Source: JBAXRT01 sp037131065
GTDB taxonomy: Bacteria > Bacteroidota > Bacteroidia > Bacteroidales > FEN-979
DNA length: 32,239 bases
NCBI GenBank assembly: GCA_037131065.1
Contig: JBAXRT010000015.1
Coordinates: 1 to 32,239 of the forward strand
Direction of reading: 5' to 3'
A program made the position numbers and the translations under genes. Positions 23,816-31,724 of the stretch are shown piece after piece; positions within the stretch are counted from its first letter, which is position 1; every line of letters starts with the position of its first letter. A model generated the notes under the pieces. That model was not told where the DNA came from. It saw only the letters and a program-made list of their open reading frames with translations, and ran no database searches.

Positions 23816-26185
23816 ATGAAAAAGAAAAAAAACTGGATCTTTTCTTTTAAACCATTTCTTTTCTCTGTTATCATCTATTTCATTGGTCTGACATTTTTCA
23901 CAATTTGGACCATCATTGCTGAAAGAAAAAGGATCATTGCGGAGGTCGACAGCCAGTTGTTACATGCTGCGGAGAGTGTCAGGGATGTCCTCCCGGCCGA
24001 TTTCCATGACCGTGCCATTGCTGAAGGATCAATCAGCGATTCCGAGCATTACAAGAATATTATCCTCCTCTCCAAATGTGCCAAAACAGCAGGAGTAAAG
24101 TATCTTTATTCGGCTACCATCCGCGACGGGAAGGTCTATTTTACCTCTTCCAGTGCAACCGACAAGGAATTCATCCAAAAAGAGTTACCCCTCTTCTGGC
24201 AGGAGTACCCCGAATCAACAACCGCCTTTAAGAGTGCCATTAACGGTTCGGAACCCGTTTTCGAATCTTCGGTTGACCGGTGGGGCACTTTTGAAAGCGC
24301 CATCATTCCCATGAGGTCCTCCAACGGGAACAAGTATCTAGTCGGTGCCGATATGGACATAGGATTCGTGAACGATAAGATCATCAACCGGATCCCTTCG
24401 ATCATTATCATGAGCCTGTTCTTCCTCTTTATTGTCCTTCCGGTTCTGGCCGCCATCAGGAATTCCTACAAGAAAAATACTATACGGCTTGAAAAGCTGA
24501 TCGCAGAGAGGATCCAGGCCGAAAAAGAGCTCCTGGATTACAAGTCAAACCTTGAGGAGATTATCAAATCGAGAACCGAACAGCTTCAGAAAGAGATAGC
24601 CGACCGCAGGATCATAGAGGAAGAGCTACATGAAGCGAAAGAGCTGGCCATCAGGGAGAGCCGTGCCAAATCCATCTTTCTGGCGAACATGAGCCATGAG
24701 ATCAGGACTCCGATGAACGGGGTGATTGGTATGACGAACATCCTGAAGGAGACCGACCTGACCCCTGAGCAGCGGGAGTATCTTGATATCATTGACCTTT
24801 CGGGGAACAACCTGATGGAGATCATCAACGACATCCTTGATTTCTCCAAGATCGAGGCAGGTCAGGTTGAACTTGAAAATATACCCTTCAACCTGCTCCA
24901 GCAGGTTGATGAGGTTACAAGGATCCTTCATACGCGTGCGGGAAGCAAGGGACTCCGGCTCTATTTTACTGTCTCTTCCGAACTGCCCGATATTATAAAA
25001 GGCGACCCGGTCCGGTTAAAACAGGTGATCATGAACCTGACTAACAATGCCATCAAGTTCACCGACGAAGGCAGCATTACCATCAACGTTATACCGGTAT
25101 GGCAGAGCAAGGAGAAACTGATGATCAGGTGCAACGTCGTAGACACCGGCATTGGTATTTCTGATAAGGGGAAAGAAAAACTCTTCAAGGAGTTCTCCCA
25201 GACCGAAATATCCACAACAAGGAAATACGGGGGTACCGGGCTCGGGTTGAAGATCTCGAAGGATCTTACACGCCTGATGGGAGGGGAGATAGGAGTGGAA
25301 AGTGAAGAGGGGAAAGGTTCCATTTTCTGGTTTACTGCGGTTCTTGACAATGTCGGCCCATCCGAAGCAGAACAACTGGGCGAGGATAAAGAGAAGAAGT
25401 CAGTCCGTTCGCTGGCCATCCTGCTCGTGGAGGATAACTACATCAGCCAGAAAGTAGCGATGACCTCACTTGAACGCGACGGGTATACCAATATCGAAAT
25501 TGCGGAGAATGGCCGTGTTGCCGTGAAGAAGATGCACGACAAGATCTATGACCTTATCCTCATGGATATCCGCATGCCTGTGATGGACGGCCTGGAGGCC
25601 ACCGAAAAGATCCGGGATTTCGAAAAGAATAACCCGGGACGGTCACCGGTTTATATTGTTGCCTTCACTGCCTACGCCGTTGAAGGCGACCGGGAACGGT
25701 TCCTGGAGGCCGGTATGGATGACTATATTGCCAAACCCTTCCAGCCGGAGGAGCTGATAAGGGTTATCAACAAGTATTCCAATAAGAAAAAATTCCGCTC
25801 CCTGCGGATCCTTGAAATTTTGCTGGCGGAGGATAACAAGATCAATCAAAAGGTTGCTGTCAAGACGCTTGAAAGCTTCGGGCATAAAGTGGATATCGTT
25901 GAAACTGGCGTTGCAGCGGTGGAAAGTTACCGTCAGAAAGCATATGACCTGATCATGATGGATCTTGAGATGCCTGAGATGGATGGCGTTGAAGCCACCC
26001 GCCAGATCAGAAAGCTGGAGAATGAGTTCCAGCAGGAAGGCTTGGATCGCAGGCGGGTTAAGATCATTGCCCTTACGGCCCATTCAACGGTCGATGACCG
26101 GAAGCGCTGCCTGGCAGCAGGAATGGATGATTATATGAGCAAACCATTCCGGCAATCAGACCTTGCACGGGCGCTGAATATTTGA
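23816..26185 (+). CDS. Membrane hybrid histidine kinase with two receiver domains
   Basis: A protein of 789 aa from the ATG at 23816; a GTG at 23807 would add three residues and overlap the previous stop. Order: first membrane helix (about 9-34); an extracytoplasmic sensor of about 155 residues, perhaps Cache-like (KYLYSATIRDGKVYFTSSSA); second helix (about 193-214); coiled coil; HisKA with phosphoacceptor H294 (FLANMSHEIRTPMNG). The ATPase domain follows (LTNNAIKF, DTGIGIS, KYGGTGLGLKI). Two complete receivers end the protein, with phosphoacceptors D584 and D716. No Hpt or DNA-binding domain is present, so the output is elsewhere. It lies inside the mutA-mutB operon, which suggests control of, or response to, propionate-type metabolism. 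Confidence 0.93.
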   Translation: MKKKKNWIFSFKPFLFSVIIYFIGLTFFTIWTIIAERKRIIAEVDSQLLHAAESVRDVLPADFHDRAIAEGSISDSEHYKNIILLSKCAKTAGVKYLYSATIRDGKVYFTSSSATDKEFIQKELPLFWQEYPESTTAFKSAINGSEPVFESSVDRWGTFESAIIPMRSSNGNKYLVGADMDIGFVNDKIINRIPSIIIMSLFFLFIVLPVLAAIRNSYKKNTIRLEKLIAERIQAEKELLDYKSNLEEIIKSRTEQLQKEIADRRIIEEELHEAKELAIRESRAKSIFLANMSHEIRTPMNGVIGMTNILKETDLTPEQREYLDIIDLSGNNLMEIINDILDFSKIEAGQVELENIPFNLLQQVDEVTRILHTRAGSKGLRLYFTVSSELPDIIKGDPVRLKQVIMNLTNNAIKFTDEGSITINVIPVWQSKEKLMIRCNVVDTGIGISDKGKEKLFKEFSQTEISTTRKYGGTGLGLKISKDLTRLMGGEIGVESEEGKGSIFWFTAVLDNVGPSEAEQLGEDKEKKSVRSLAILLVEDNYISQKVAMTSLERDGYTNIEIAENGRVAVKKMHDKIYDLILMDIRMPVMDGLEATEKIRDFEKNNPGRSPVYIVAFTAYAVEGDRERFLEAGMDDYIAKPFQPEELIRVINKYSNKKKFRSLRILEILLAEDNKINQKVAVKTLESFGHKVDIVETGVAAVESYRQKAYDLIMMDLEMPEMDGVEATRQIRKLENEFQQEGLDRRRVKIIALTAHSTVDDRKRCLAAGMDDYMSKPFRQSDLARALNI

Positions 26186-26195
26186 TGGTACGTCA

Positions 26196-27017
26196 ATGAA
26201 AACAGGGATCTTCATCTTTGCATTTTGTATTTTGCTGATTGGCTCCATGTCAGCCCAGGAGGATAAGGTCCTCGAAGAGACCGAGCAGGGCAGGGAGGAA
26301 CGCGGTCCTTCACTGAATTTCGGGGCAGACATCATGAGCCGTTATATCTGGAGAGGCTACGATTACGGAAATTCACCCGCAATCCAGCCAAACATATACT
26401 TTTCATGGGAGGGATTGAATATCGGGGCATGGGGATCCTACGCCTTTACCAGCCGCAGCATGGAGGTCGATGACACTACGATAGTCAACCTGGGAAATTA
26501 CTCGGAATGTGATCTTTACATCTCATACACCTACAAGTGGTTTACCCTGATGTTCTTCGACTATTTTGTGATAAACGGCCTGAACGTCAATGAGGGCAAT
26601 AAATATTTTAACTATAACAACGAGACTACGGGTCATACTTTCGAAGTCTCCCTGGCCTTTGAAGGACCGGAAAATTGGCCGCTCATACTTTCTGCATCCA
26701 CGCTGGTGTATGGAAATGACAAATGCAAGGATTCCAACGGGGTATTCGGGATGGGTGACAAGAACAATTTTTCCACCTATTTTGAAGCGGCTTATCGTAT
26801 CAAGTTCAAAAAGATAGACCTGGAGCTAAAACCCTTCATCGGGGGGACACCTTTTGGCAGTGCCTGGTACGGACCATACGGAGGAATAACAAACCTTGGA
26901 CTGACAGCAAAGAAGGGCATCCCCGTCACAACAAAATATTCTATCCCGATACAGGCATCTGTGATCACTAACCCGCAGATGCAGAGCATATTTCTTGTAT
27001 TCGGAATATCATTTTAA
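26196..27017 (+). CDS. TorF-like putative outer-membrane porin
   Basis: A protein of 273 aa with a signal peptide (KTGIFIFAFCILLIGSMSAQ). The mature part begins with an acidic stretch, then LNFGADIMSRYIWRGYDYGNSPAIQPNIYFSWEGLNIGAWGSYAF. The segment from SRYIWRG and the alternating amphipathic strands throughout resemble the TorF/Gcw_chp family of predicted outer-membrane beta barrels. The last residue is phenylalanine (LVFGISF), the usual barrel-assembly signal. The substrate is unknown. It lies 10 bp after the hybrid kinase and 21 bp before mutB, so it belongs to the same apparent operon. A role in uptake or release of a substrate sensed by the kinase is possible but is inference. Confidence 0.78.
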   Translation: MKTGIFIFAFCILLIGSMSAQEDKVLEETEQGREERGPSLNFGADIMSRYIWRGYDYGNSPAIQPNIYFSWEGLNIGAWGSYAFTSRSMEVDDTTIVNLGNYSECDLYISYTYKWFTLMFFDYFVINGLNVNEGNKYFNYNNETTGHTFEVSLAFEGPENWPLILSASTLVYGNDKCKDSNGVFGMGDKNNFSTYFEAAYRIKFKKIDLELKPFIGGTPFGSAWYGPYGGITNLGLTAKKGIPVTTKYSIPIQASVITNPQMQSIFLVFGISF

Positions 27018-27038
27018 GTACTTTTTTCGGACTATACG

Positions 27039-29192
27039 ATGAGACCTGATTTTAAGAAAACTGACCTGAAAAGAACAAAAGCTCCCTTGCCCTCCTTTGA
27101 GAAACCGGAGGCGAGCGACGGAATTGAGAAAAGCTGGATCACACCTGAGCAGATCGCCGTGAAACCTGTTTATGGTGAGAAAGACCTCCGGGATATGGAG
27201 CACCTCTCTTATGCTGCCGGCATCCCGCCTTTTCTTCGCGGACCATACTCCACGATGTATGTGATGAGTCCCTGGACCATCAGGCAATACGCAGGATTTT
27301 CCACCGCCGAGGAATCCAATGCATTCTACCGCCGGAATCTCAGGGCGGGACAAAAGGGATTGTCGGTAGCTTTCGACCTGGCCACTCACCGGGGCTATGA
27401 TTCGGATCATGAGCGCGTGGTCGGGGACGTTGGGAAAGCCGGTGTTGCCATCGATTCCATTGAGGATATGAAGATCCTTTTTGACCAGATCCCACTGGAT
27501 AAGATGTCGGTATCCATGACCATGAACGGTGCCGTTCTCCCGGTTTTGGCTTTTTACATCGTTGCCGCCGAGGAACAGGGTGTTGCCATGGATGCCCTCA
27601 CCGGGACCATCCAGAATGATATCCTGAAAGAGTTCATGGTAAGGAATACATATATCTACCCGCCTGCTCCTTCGATGAGGATCATCGCTGACATTTTTGA
27701 ATTTACAGCGAAGAACATGCCGAAGTTCAATTCCATCAGCATCAGCGGTTATCATATGCAGGAAGCGGGTGCCACTCCTGATATCGAGCTGGCCTACACG
27801 CTGGCCGACGGACTGGAGTATCTCAGGACCGGCATCAATACCGGGATGGATATTGATGCCTTTGCGCCGCGCATCTCTTTCTTCTGGGCGGTCGGGATGA
27901 ATCACTTCATGGAAATTGCAAAGCTCCGTGCCGCAAGGCTTTTATGGGCGAAGATCGTTAAACAGTTCAATCCGAAGAATCCCAAATCGATGGCCTTGCG
28001 AACCCATTGCCAGACCTCGGGATGGAGCCTGACCGAGCAGGATCCTTTCAACAACGTGACAAGGACCTGCATAGAAGCCCTTGCTGCCGCCCTCGGACAT
28101 ACACAGAGCCTGCATACCAATTCCCTGGATGAGGCAATAGCCCTGCCCACCGACTTTTCGGCAAGGATCGCCAGGAATACCCAGATATATCTGCAGGAGG
28201 AAACCAATATCTGCCGGAACGTTGATCCGTGGGCCGGTTCCTATTACGTTGAGACACTGACCCATGAGATTGCCCATAAGGCATGGCAGCTGATCTGTGA
28301 GGTTGAAGAGTTGGGAGGTATGGCGAAAGCCATCGAGACCGGTATCCCGAAGATGAGGATCGAAGAGGCTTCTGCAAGGAAGCAGGCGAGGATTGATTCG
28401 GGAAAGGACAAGATCATCGGGGTGAACATGAACCGGCTTGAGAAGGAGGATCCGATCGAGATCCTCGATGTTGATAATGCTGCGGTGCGCCTGTCGCAGA
28501 TTAAAAGATTAAAGGAGACCAGGGCAAACAGAGATCAGAAGGCTGTGGATGATGTGCTGGACAGGTTGACGAAAGCCGCGGAGACGGGAGAGGGAAACCT
28601 GCTGGCACTTTCGATAGACGCGGCAAGAAAAAGGGCCACGCTGGGTGAGATTTCATTTGCACTTGAAAAAGTATACGGGAGGTATAAAGCTGTGATAAGA
28701 AGCATTTCCGGGATCTACTCTTCAGAATCCAGGGACAACGAAAGTTTTAAAAAGGCCAGGGAGCTTGCCGACAAGTTTGCCGTGATGGAAGGCCGGAGGC
28801 CCAGGATCATGATCGCGAAGATGGGCCAGGATGGCCATGACCGGGGGGCAAAGGTAGTAGCGACGGGTTATGCCGACATCGGGTTTGATGTGGATATCGG
28901 TCCCCTGTTCCAGACCCCGGCCGAGGCGGCGAAGCAGGCCGTGGAGAACGATGTTCACATCCTCGGTGTTTCCAGTCTTGCGGCAGGTCACAAGACCCTG
29001 GTTCCGCAGGTGATTGATGAGTTGAAAATGCTGGGACGTGAAGACATCATCGTGATCGTTGGAGGGGTCATTCCGCCGCAGGATTACGAAATTCTTTACA
29101 AAGCGGGCGCTGTGGCGATTTTCGGTCCCGGTACCATCATTCCTGAAGCGGGGATCAAGCTGCTCGAAATTCTTATGGAAAGCAGGAAATAA
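27039..29192 (+). CDS. mutB: Methylmalonyl-CoA mutase large (alpha) subunit
   Basis: A protein of 717 aa, the catalytic adenosylcobalamin-binding subunit. The N-terminal barrel carries IPPFLRGPYSTMYVMSPWTIRQYAGFS, KGLSVAFDLATHRGYDSDHERVVGDVGKAGV, SVSMTMNGAVLPVLA and ISGYHMQEAGATPDIELAYTLADGLEY. The C-terminal B12 domain has DxHxxG at D598, H600 and G603 (GQDGHDRGAKVVATG), with VSSLAAGH and VIVGGVIPPQDY following. H600 is the expected lower axial ligand of cobalt. The gene is intact. The chaperone gene meaB and the epimerase gene (mce), often nearby, are not in this window. It lies 21 bp after the porin gene and 3 bp before the M16 peptidase gene. Confidence 0.98.
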   Translation: MRPDFKKTDLKRTKAPLPSFEKPEASDGIEKSWITPEQIAVKPVYGEKDLRDMEHLSYAAGIPPFLRGPYSTMYVMSPWTIRQYAGFSTAEESNAFYRRNLRAGQKGLSVAFDLATHRGYDSDHERVVGDVGKAGVAIDSIEDMKILFDQIPLDKMSVSMTMNGAVLPVLAFYIVAAEEQGVAMDALTGTIQNDILKEFMVRNTYIYPPAPSMRIIADIFEFTAKNMPKFNSISISGYHMQEAGATPDIELAYTLADGLEYLRTGINTGMDIDAFAPRISFFWAVGMNHFMEIAKLRAARLLWAKIVKQFNPKNPKSMALRTHCQTSGWSLTEQDPFNNVTRTCIEALAAALGHTQSLHTNSLDEAIALPTDFSARIARNTQIYLQEETNICRNVDPWAGSYYVETLTHEIAHKAWQLICEVEELGGMAKAIETGIPKMRIEEASARKQARIDSGKDKIIGVNMNRLEKEDPIEILDVDNAAVRLSQIKRLKETRANRDQKAVDDVLDRLTKAAETGEGNLLALSIDAARKRATLGEISFALEKVYGRYKAVIRSISGIYSSESRDNESFKKARELADKFAVMEGRRPRIMIAKMGQDGHDRGAKVVATGYADIGFDVDIGPLFQTPAEAAKQAVENDVHILGVSSLAAGHKTLVPQVIDELKMLGREDIIVIVGGVIPPQDYEILYKAGAVAIFGPGTIIPEAGIKLLEILMESRK

Positions 29193-29195
29193 TCC

Positions 29196-30425
29196 ATGGA
29201 TCTTCATTCCTTCACCCTGCCCAGCGGGATCAGGCTTGTCCACCGCATCACCACCGGCAGGGTAGCTCACATCGGCCTGTTCATCAACTCAGGGACCCGT
29301 GATGAGGCAGCCAACGAGCATGGACTTGCCCATTTCATCGAACATACGATTTTTAAAGGGACGCAGAAACGCTCCGTTTTCCAGGTGCTCAACCGCCTTG
29401 AAAATGTGGGAGCAGACCTCAATGCCTTTACCACCAAGGAGGAGACCTGTATCTATGCCTCTTTCCTGAAAGAGTACTATGGCCGGACCATGGAGCTTTT
29501 CAATGATATTTTTTTCCACTCTGTTTACCCTGAAAAGGAGATTGAAAAGGAGAAGCAGGTTGTTGCGGAGGAGATCCGCTCCTACAGGGATAATCCGTCA
29601 GAACAGATCTTCGACGATTTTGAAGACATGCTCTTTTCGGGTCATGCCTTGGGGAATAATATACTCGGGACCGAAAGATCCCTGAAAAAGATCAGCAGAA
29701 AGGATATCTTTGGTTTTATCCGTGATACCTATCGGTGTGACCGTGTAATACTGGTTTCTTCAGGGAATATTCCTTTTGAAAGGATCCGGAAGATGGCAAT
29801 GAAGTATTTCAGTGAGATCCCGGAGCGGGGCAATTCAAGGGAGCGGACACCTTTTTACTCCTATAATCCCGAGACCAGGATCCTGAATAAAAAAAATTAC
29901 CAGGTTCATTGTATTCTTGGGAACACGGCATATACTTATTCTGATGAACGGAGGATCCCTCTCGCCCTTCTGAACAACCTGCTGGGAGGCCCAATCATGA
30001 ACTCAAGGCTCTCGCTGGCGCTGCGTGAGCGGAACGGGCTGACCTATCACAATGAATCCAATTACACTCCCTATTCCGATTCCGGTGTGCTCTCGGTCTA
30101 TTTCGCGACCGACCTTGCCCATTACGATCAGGCGCTGACCATCGTTCACAAAGAACTGAGCCGCCTTCGTTCTATACGTCTCAGTCCCGTCCAGCTTCAT
30201 ACCGTTAAAAAACAGCTCATCGGACAAATCGCGCTCGGCCAGGAATCCAACCTCTCGGTGATGCTTGCCATCGGGAAAAGTTTCCTTGTCCAGGGGTGTT
30301 ATGAGCCGGTCGAAGATATCATCAGAAAAATAGAATTGATAACTCCGGAAATGCTTGCTGAGATCGCTAACGAAATATTCAATCGAGGTGCACTTAGCAT
30401 GCTGACATTTAAACTCAAACGATAG
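29196..30425 (+). CDS. M16 family zinc metallopeptidase
   Basis: A protein of 409 aa. The inverted zinc motif HxxEH is at H46, E49 and H50 (LAHFIEHTIFKGT). The distal glutamate ligand is in VVAEEIRSY (E125 or E126, about 76 residues on), as expected for processing-peptidase-like members. The second half is the inactive M16 C-terminal domain (YTYSDERRIPLALLNNLLGGPIMNSRLSLALRERNGLTYHNESNYTPY). No signal peptide is seen, so it is probably cytoplasmic. The substrate is unknown. It is part of the mutA operon by spacing only (3 bp after mutB, 2 bp before the methyltransferase gene). Confidence 0.95.
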   Translation: MDLHSFTLPSGIRLVHRITTGRVAHIGLFINSGTRDEAANEHGLAHFIEHTIFKGTQKRSVFQVLNRLENVGADLNAFTTKEETCIYASFLKEYYGRTMELFNDIFFHSVYPEKEIEKEKQVVAEEIRSYRDNPSEQIFDDFEDMLFSGHALGNNILGTERSLKKISRKDIFGFIRDTYRCDRVILVSSGNIPFERIRKMAMKYFSEIPERGNSRERTPFYSYNPETRILNKKNYQVHCILGNTAYTYSDERRIPLALLNNLLGGPIMNSRLSLALRERNGLTYHNESNYTPYSDSGVLSVYFATDLAHYDQALTIVHKELSRLRSIRLSPVQLHTVKKQLIGQIALGQESNLSVMLAIGKSFLVQGCYEPVEDIIRKIELITPEMLAEIANEIFNRGALSMLTFKLKR

Positions 30426-30427
30426 CC

Positions 30428-31144
30428 ATGATGAATCCCGAACTCCTTGCCTATTCAGAAGCGCACAGCACACCGGAGTCCCCGGTGCTTGAAAAGCTGA
30501 ACAGGGAGACCCATCTGACCCAGCTCTATCCCAGGATGCTGGCAGGACAACTCCAGGGTAATTTTCTCCGCATGGTAAGCCAGATGTTACAACCACGAAG
30601 GATCCTGGAAATCGGGACATTCACCGGATATTCCACAATCTGTCTGGCGATGGGACTTGATAATGCCGGGACCCCCGGCCCCTCCCCACAGAAACACCTC
30701 ACCCCCGACCCCTCTCCTGAAGGAGAGGGGAGTACTATTGGCAGTTCGATCCTGCATACCATAGAGGTAAATCCCGAGCTGGAGGGCATGATCAGGCGGT
30801 ACCTGGCAGAGGCGGGGCTTGAAAAAAATGTATTGCTTCACATCGGTAATGCCTTTGAGATCATTCCAACGCTGGGCGAGACCTGGGATTTGGTTTATAT
30901 CGATGCAGACAAGCCCAACTATCTCAACTATTACAAGATGGTTTTTGACCGGCTTCGTACGGGAGGATTTTTACTGGCCGATAATGTCCTGTGGGATGGC
31001 AAAGTATTGAAAGAGCGTGCCAGGCTTGACAAAGATACCCGCGGGATTGTTGAGTTCAATGAGTATGTCATGAACGACGACCGTGCAGAGAAAATGATCC
31101 TCCCTTTTCGGGATGGAATTATGATGGTCAGGAAGCTTGCTTAG
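30428..31144 (+). CDS. Class I SAM-dependent O-methyltransferase with in-frame repeat insertion
   Basis: A protein of 238 aa of the caffeoyl-CoA/catechol O-methyltransferase-like family. The SAM motif RRILEIGTFTGYSTICLA is at residues 57-74, and later motifs are TIEVNPELEG, WDLVYIDADKPNYLNYYKM and GGFLLADNVLWDGKV. Between the first and second motifs, where the family usually has a few residues, there are about 24-28 extra residues rich in Pro, Gly and Ser (GTPGPSPQKHLTPDPSPEGEG). They are encoded by a palindromic repeat. The reading frame is preserved, so the protein could still be made with a surface loop. It is the last gene of the mutA run and its stop abuts that of convergent purE. Confidence 0.92.
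   Translation: MMNPELLAYSEAHSTPESPVLEKLNRETHLTQLYPRMLAGQLQGNFLRMVSQMLQPRRILEIGTFTGYSTICLAMGLDNAGTPGPSPQKHLTPDPSPEGEGSTIGSSILHTIEVNPELEGMIRRYLAEAGLEKNVLLHIGNAFEIIPTLGETWDLVYIDADKPNYLNYYKMVFDRLRTGGFLLADNVLWDGKVLKERARLDKDTRGIVEFNEYVMNDDRAEKMILPFRDGIMMVRKLA
30662..30740 (+). repeat. Palindromic repeat element inserted in the methyltransferase gene
   Basis: A C-rich stretch with two related copies of ACCCCCGRCCCCT (30671 and 30701), ending in a perfect 10-bp inverted repeat: CCCCTCTCCT (30709-30718) and AGGAGAGGGG (30721-30730) around 2 nt. The translated TPDPSPEGEG resembles a dispersed repeat that I recall from many Bacteroidota genomes. Boundaries are approximate, set by where family similarity stops. 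Confidence 0.75.
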
Positions 31145-31648
31145 TTAAACTTTATACTCATACTTCACCTGGGAGAGTTCCTCGTTGGCTTTGATCACCT
31201 TTTTCTTCAGATCTTCCTTGAATTTTACCATCTTCTTATGAAGATCATCATCGGAGGTTGCCAGGATCTCTGTGGCGAGGATGGCAGCATTCTGTGCTCC
31301 GTTAACGGCGACGGTAGCCACAGGGATACCCGGGGGCATCTGGAGTATGGCAAGCATGGCGTCGAATCCTTCCAGGGATGATTTGATCGGAACACCGATG
31401 ACCGGAAGGGTGGTCATTGCTGCGATCACGCCCAGAAGGTGGGCAGCCATTCCTGCTGCAGCGATAATTACCCTGATCCCCCTTTCGCGGGCATTCTTTG
31501 CAAACGCTTCCACCTTTTCAGGCGTACGGTGGGCCGACAAGGCATTCATTTCGAAGGGTATCTGCATTTCATTCAGGAATTTGGCTGCAGTTTCCATGAC
31601 GGGAAGGTCGGAGGTGCTGCCCATGATGATGCTCACTTTAGGGTTCAT
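31145..31648 (-). CDS. purE: N5-carboxyaminoimidazole ribonucleotide mutase, class I PurE
   Basis: A protein of 167 aa that moves the carboxyl group of N5-CAIR to give CAIR in purine synthesis. The family motif SIIMGSTSDLPVMETAAKFL is followed by MNALSAHRTPEKV with the catalytic histidine, IAAAGMAAHLLGVIAAMTTLPVIGVPI, and GIPVATVAVNGAQNAAILATEIL. The pattern is that of class I PurE. It is divergent from hpt across 76 bp, and its stop directly abuts that of the methyltransferase. Confidence 0.97.
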   Translation of the reverse strand: MNPKVSIIMGSTSDLPVMETAAKFLNEMQIPFEMNALSAHRTPEKVEAFAKNARERGIRVIIAAAGMAAHLLGVIAAMTTLPVIGVPIKSSLEGFDAMLAILQMPPGIPVATVAVNGAQNAAILATEILATSDDDLHKKMVKFKEDLKKKVIKANEELSQVKYEYKV

Positions 31649-31668
31649 AGGTTTTTGATTATCGGTTC

Positions 31669-31702
31669 TTTGGCAAAATTAGTGATTAATTTTCTACATT
31701 TG
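31669..31702 (+). promoter_or_regulatory. Promoter of hpt
   Basis: TTTG (31669-31672), a 22-nt spacer and TACATTTG (31695-31702) match the consensus exactly. A start site near 31709 leaves about 16 nt to the ATG. Confidence 0.75.
31674..31681 (-). promoter_or_regulatory. -7 box of purE
   Basis: On the minus strand TAATTTTG (31681-31674) is a perfect -7 box. The -33 element is weak. A start site near 31668 gives a leader of about 20 nt. It overlaps the hpt promoter. Confidence 0.5.
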
Positions 31703-31724
31703 TAACCATATAATCAACAGGAAA

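Noticed and set aside
27009..27905. Long open frame on the minus strand inside mutB
   Set aside because: It is antisense to the conserved mutB barrel and shows no family motif.
30428..31144. Methyltransferase as a pseudogene disrupted by the repeat
   Set aside because: The frame is preserved through the insertion and all later motifs are intact.
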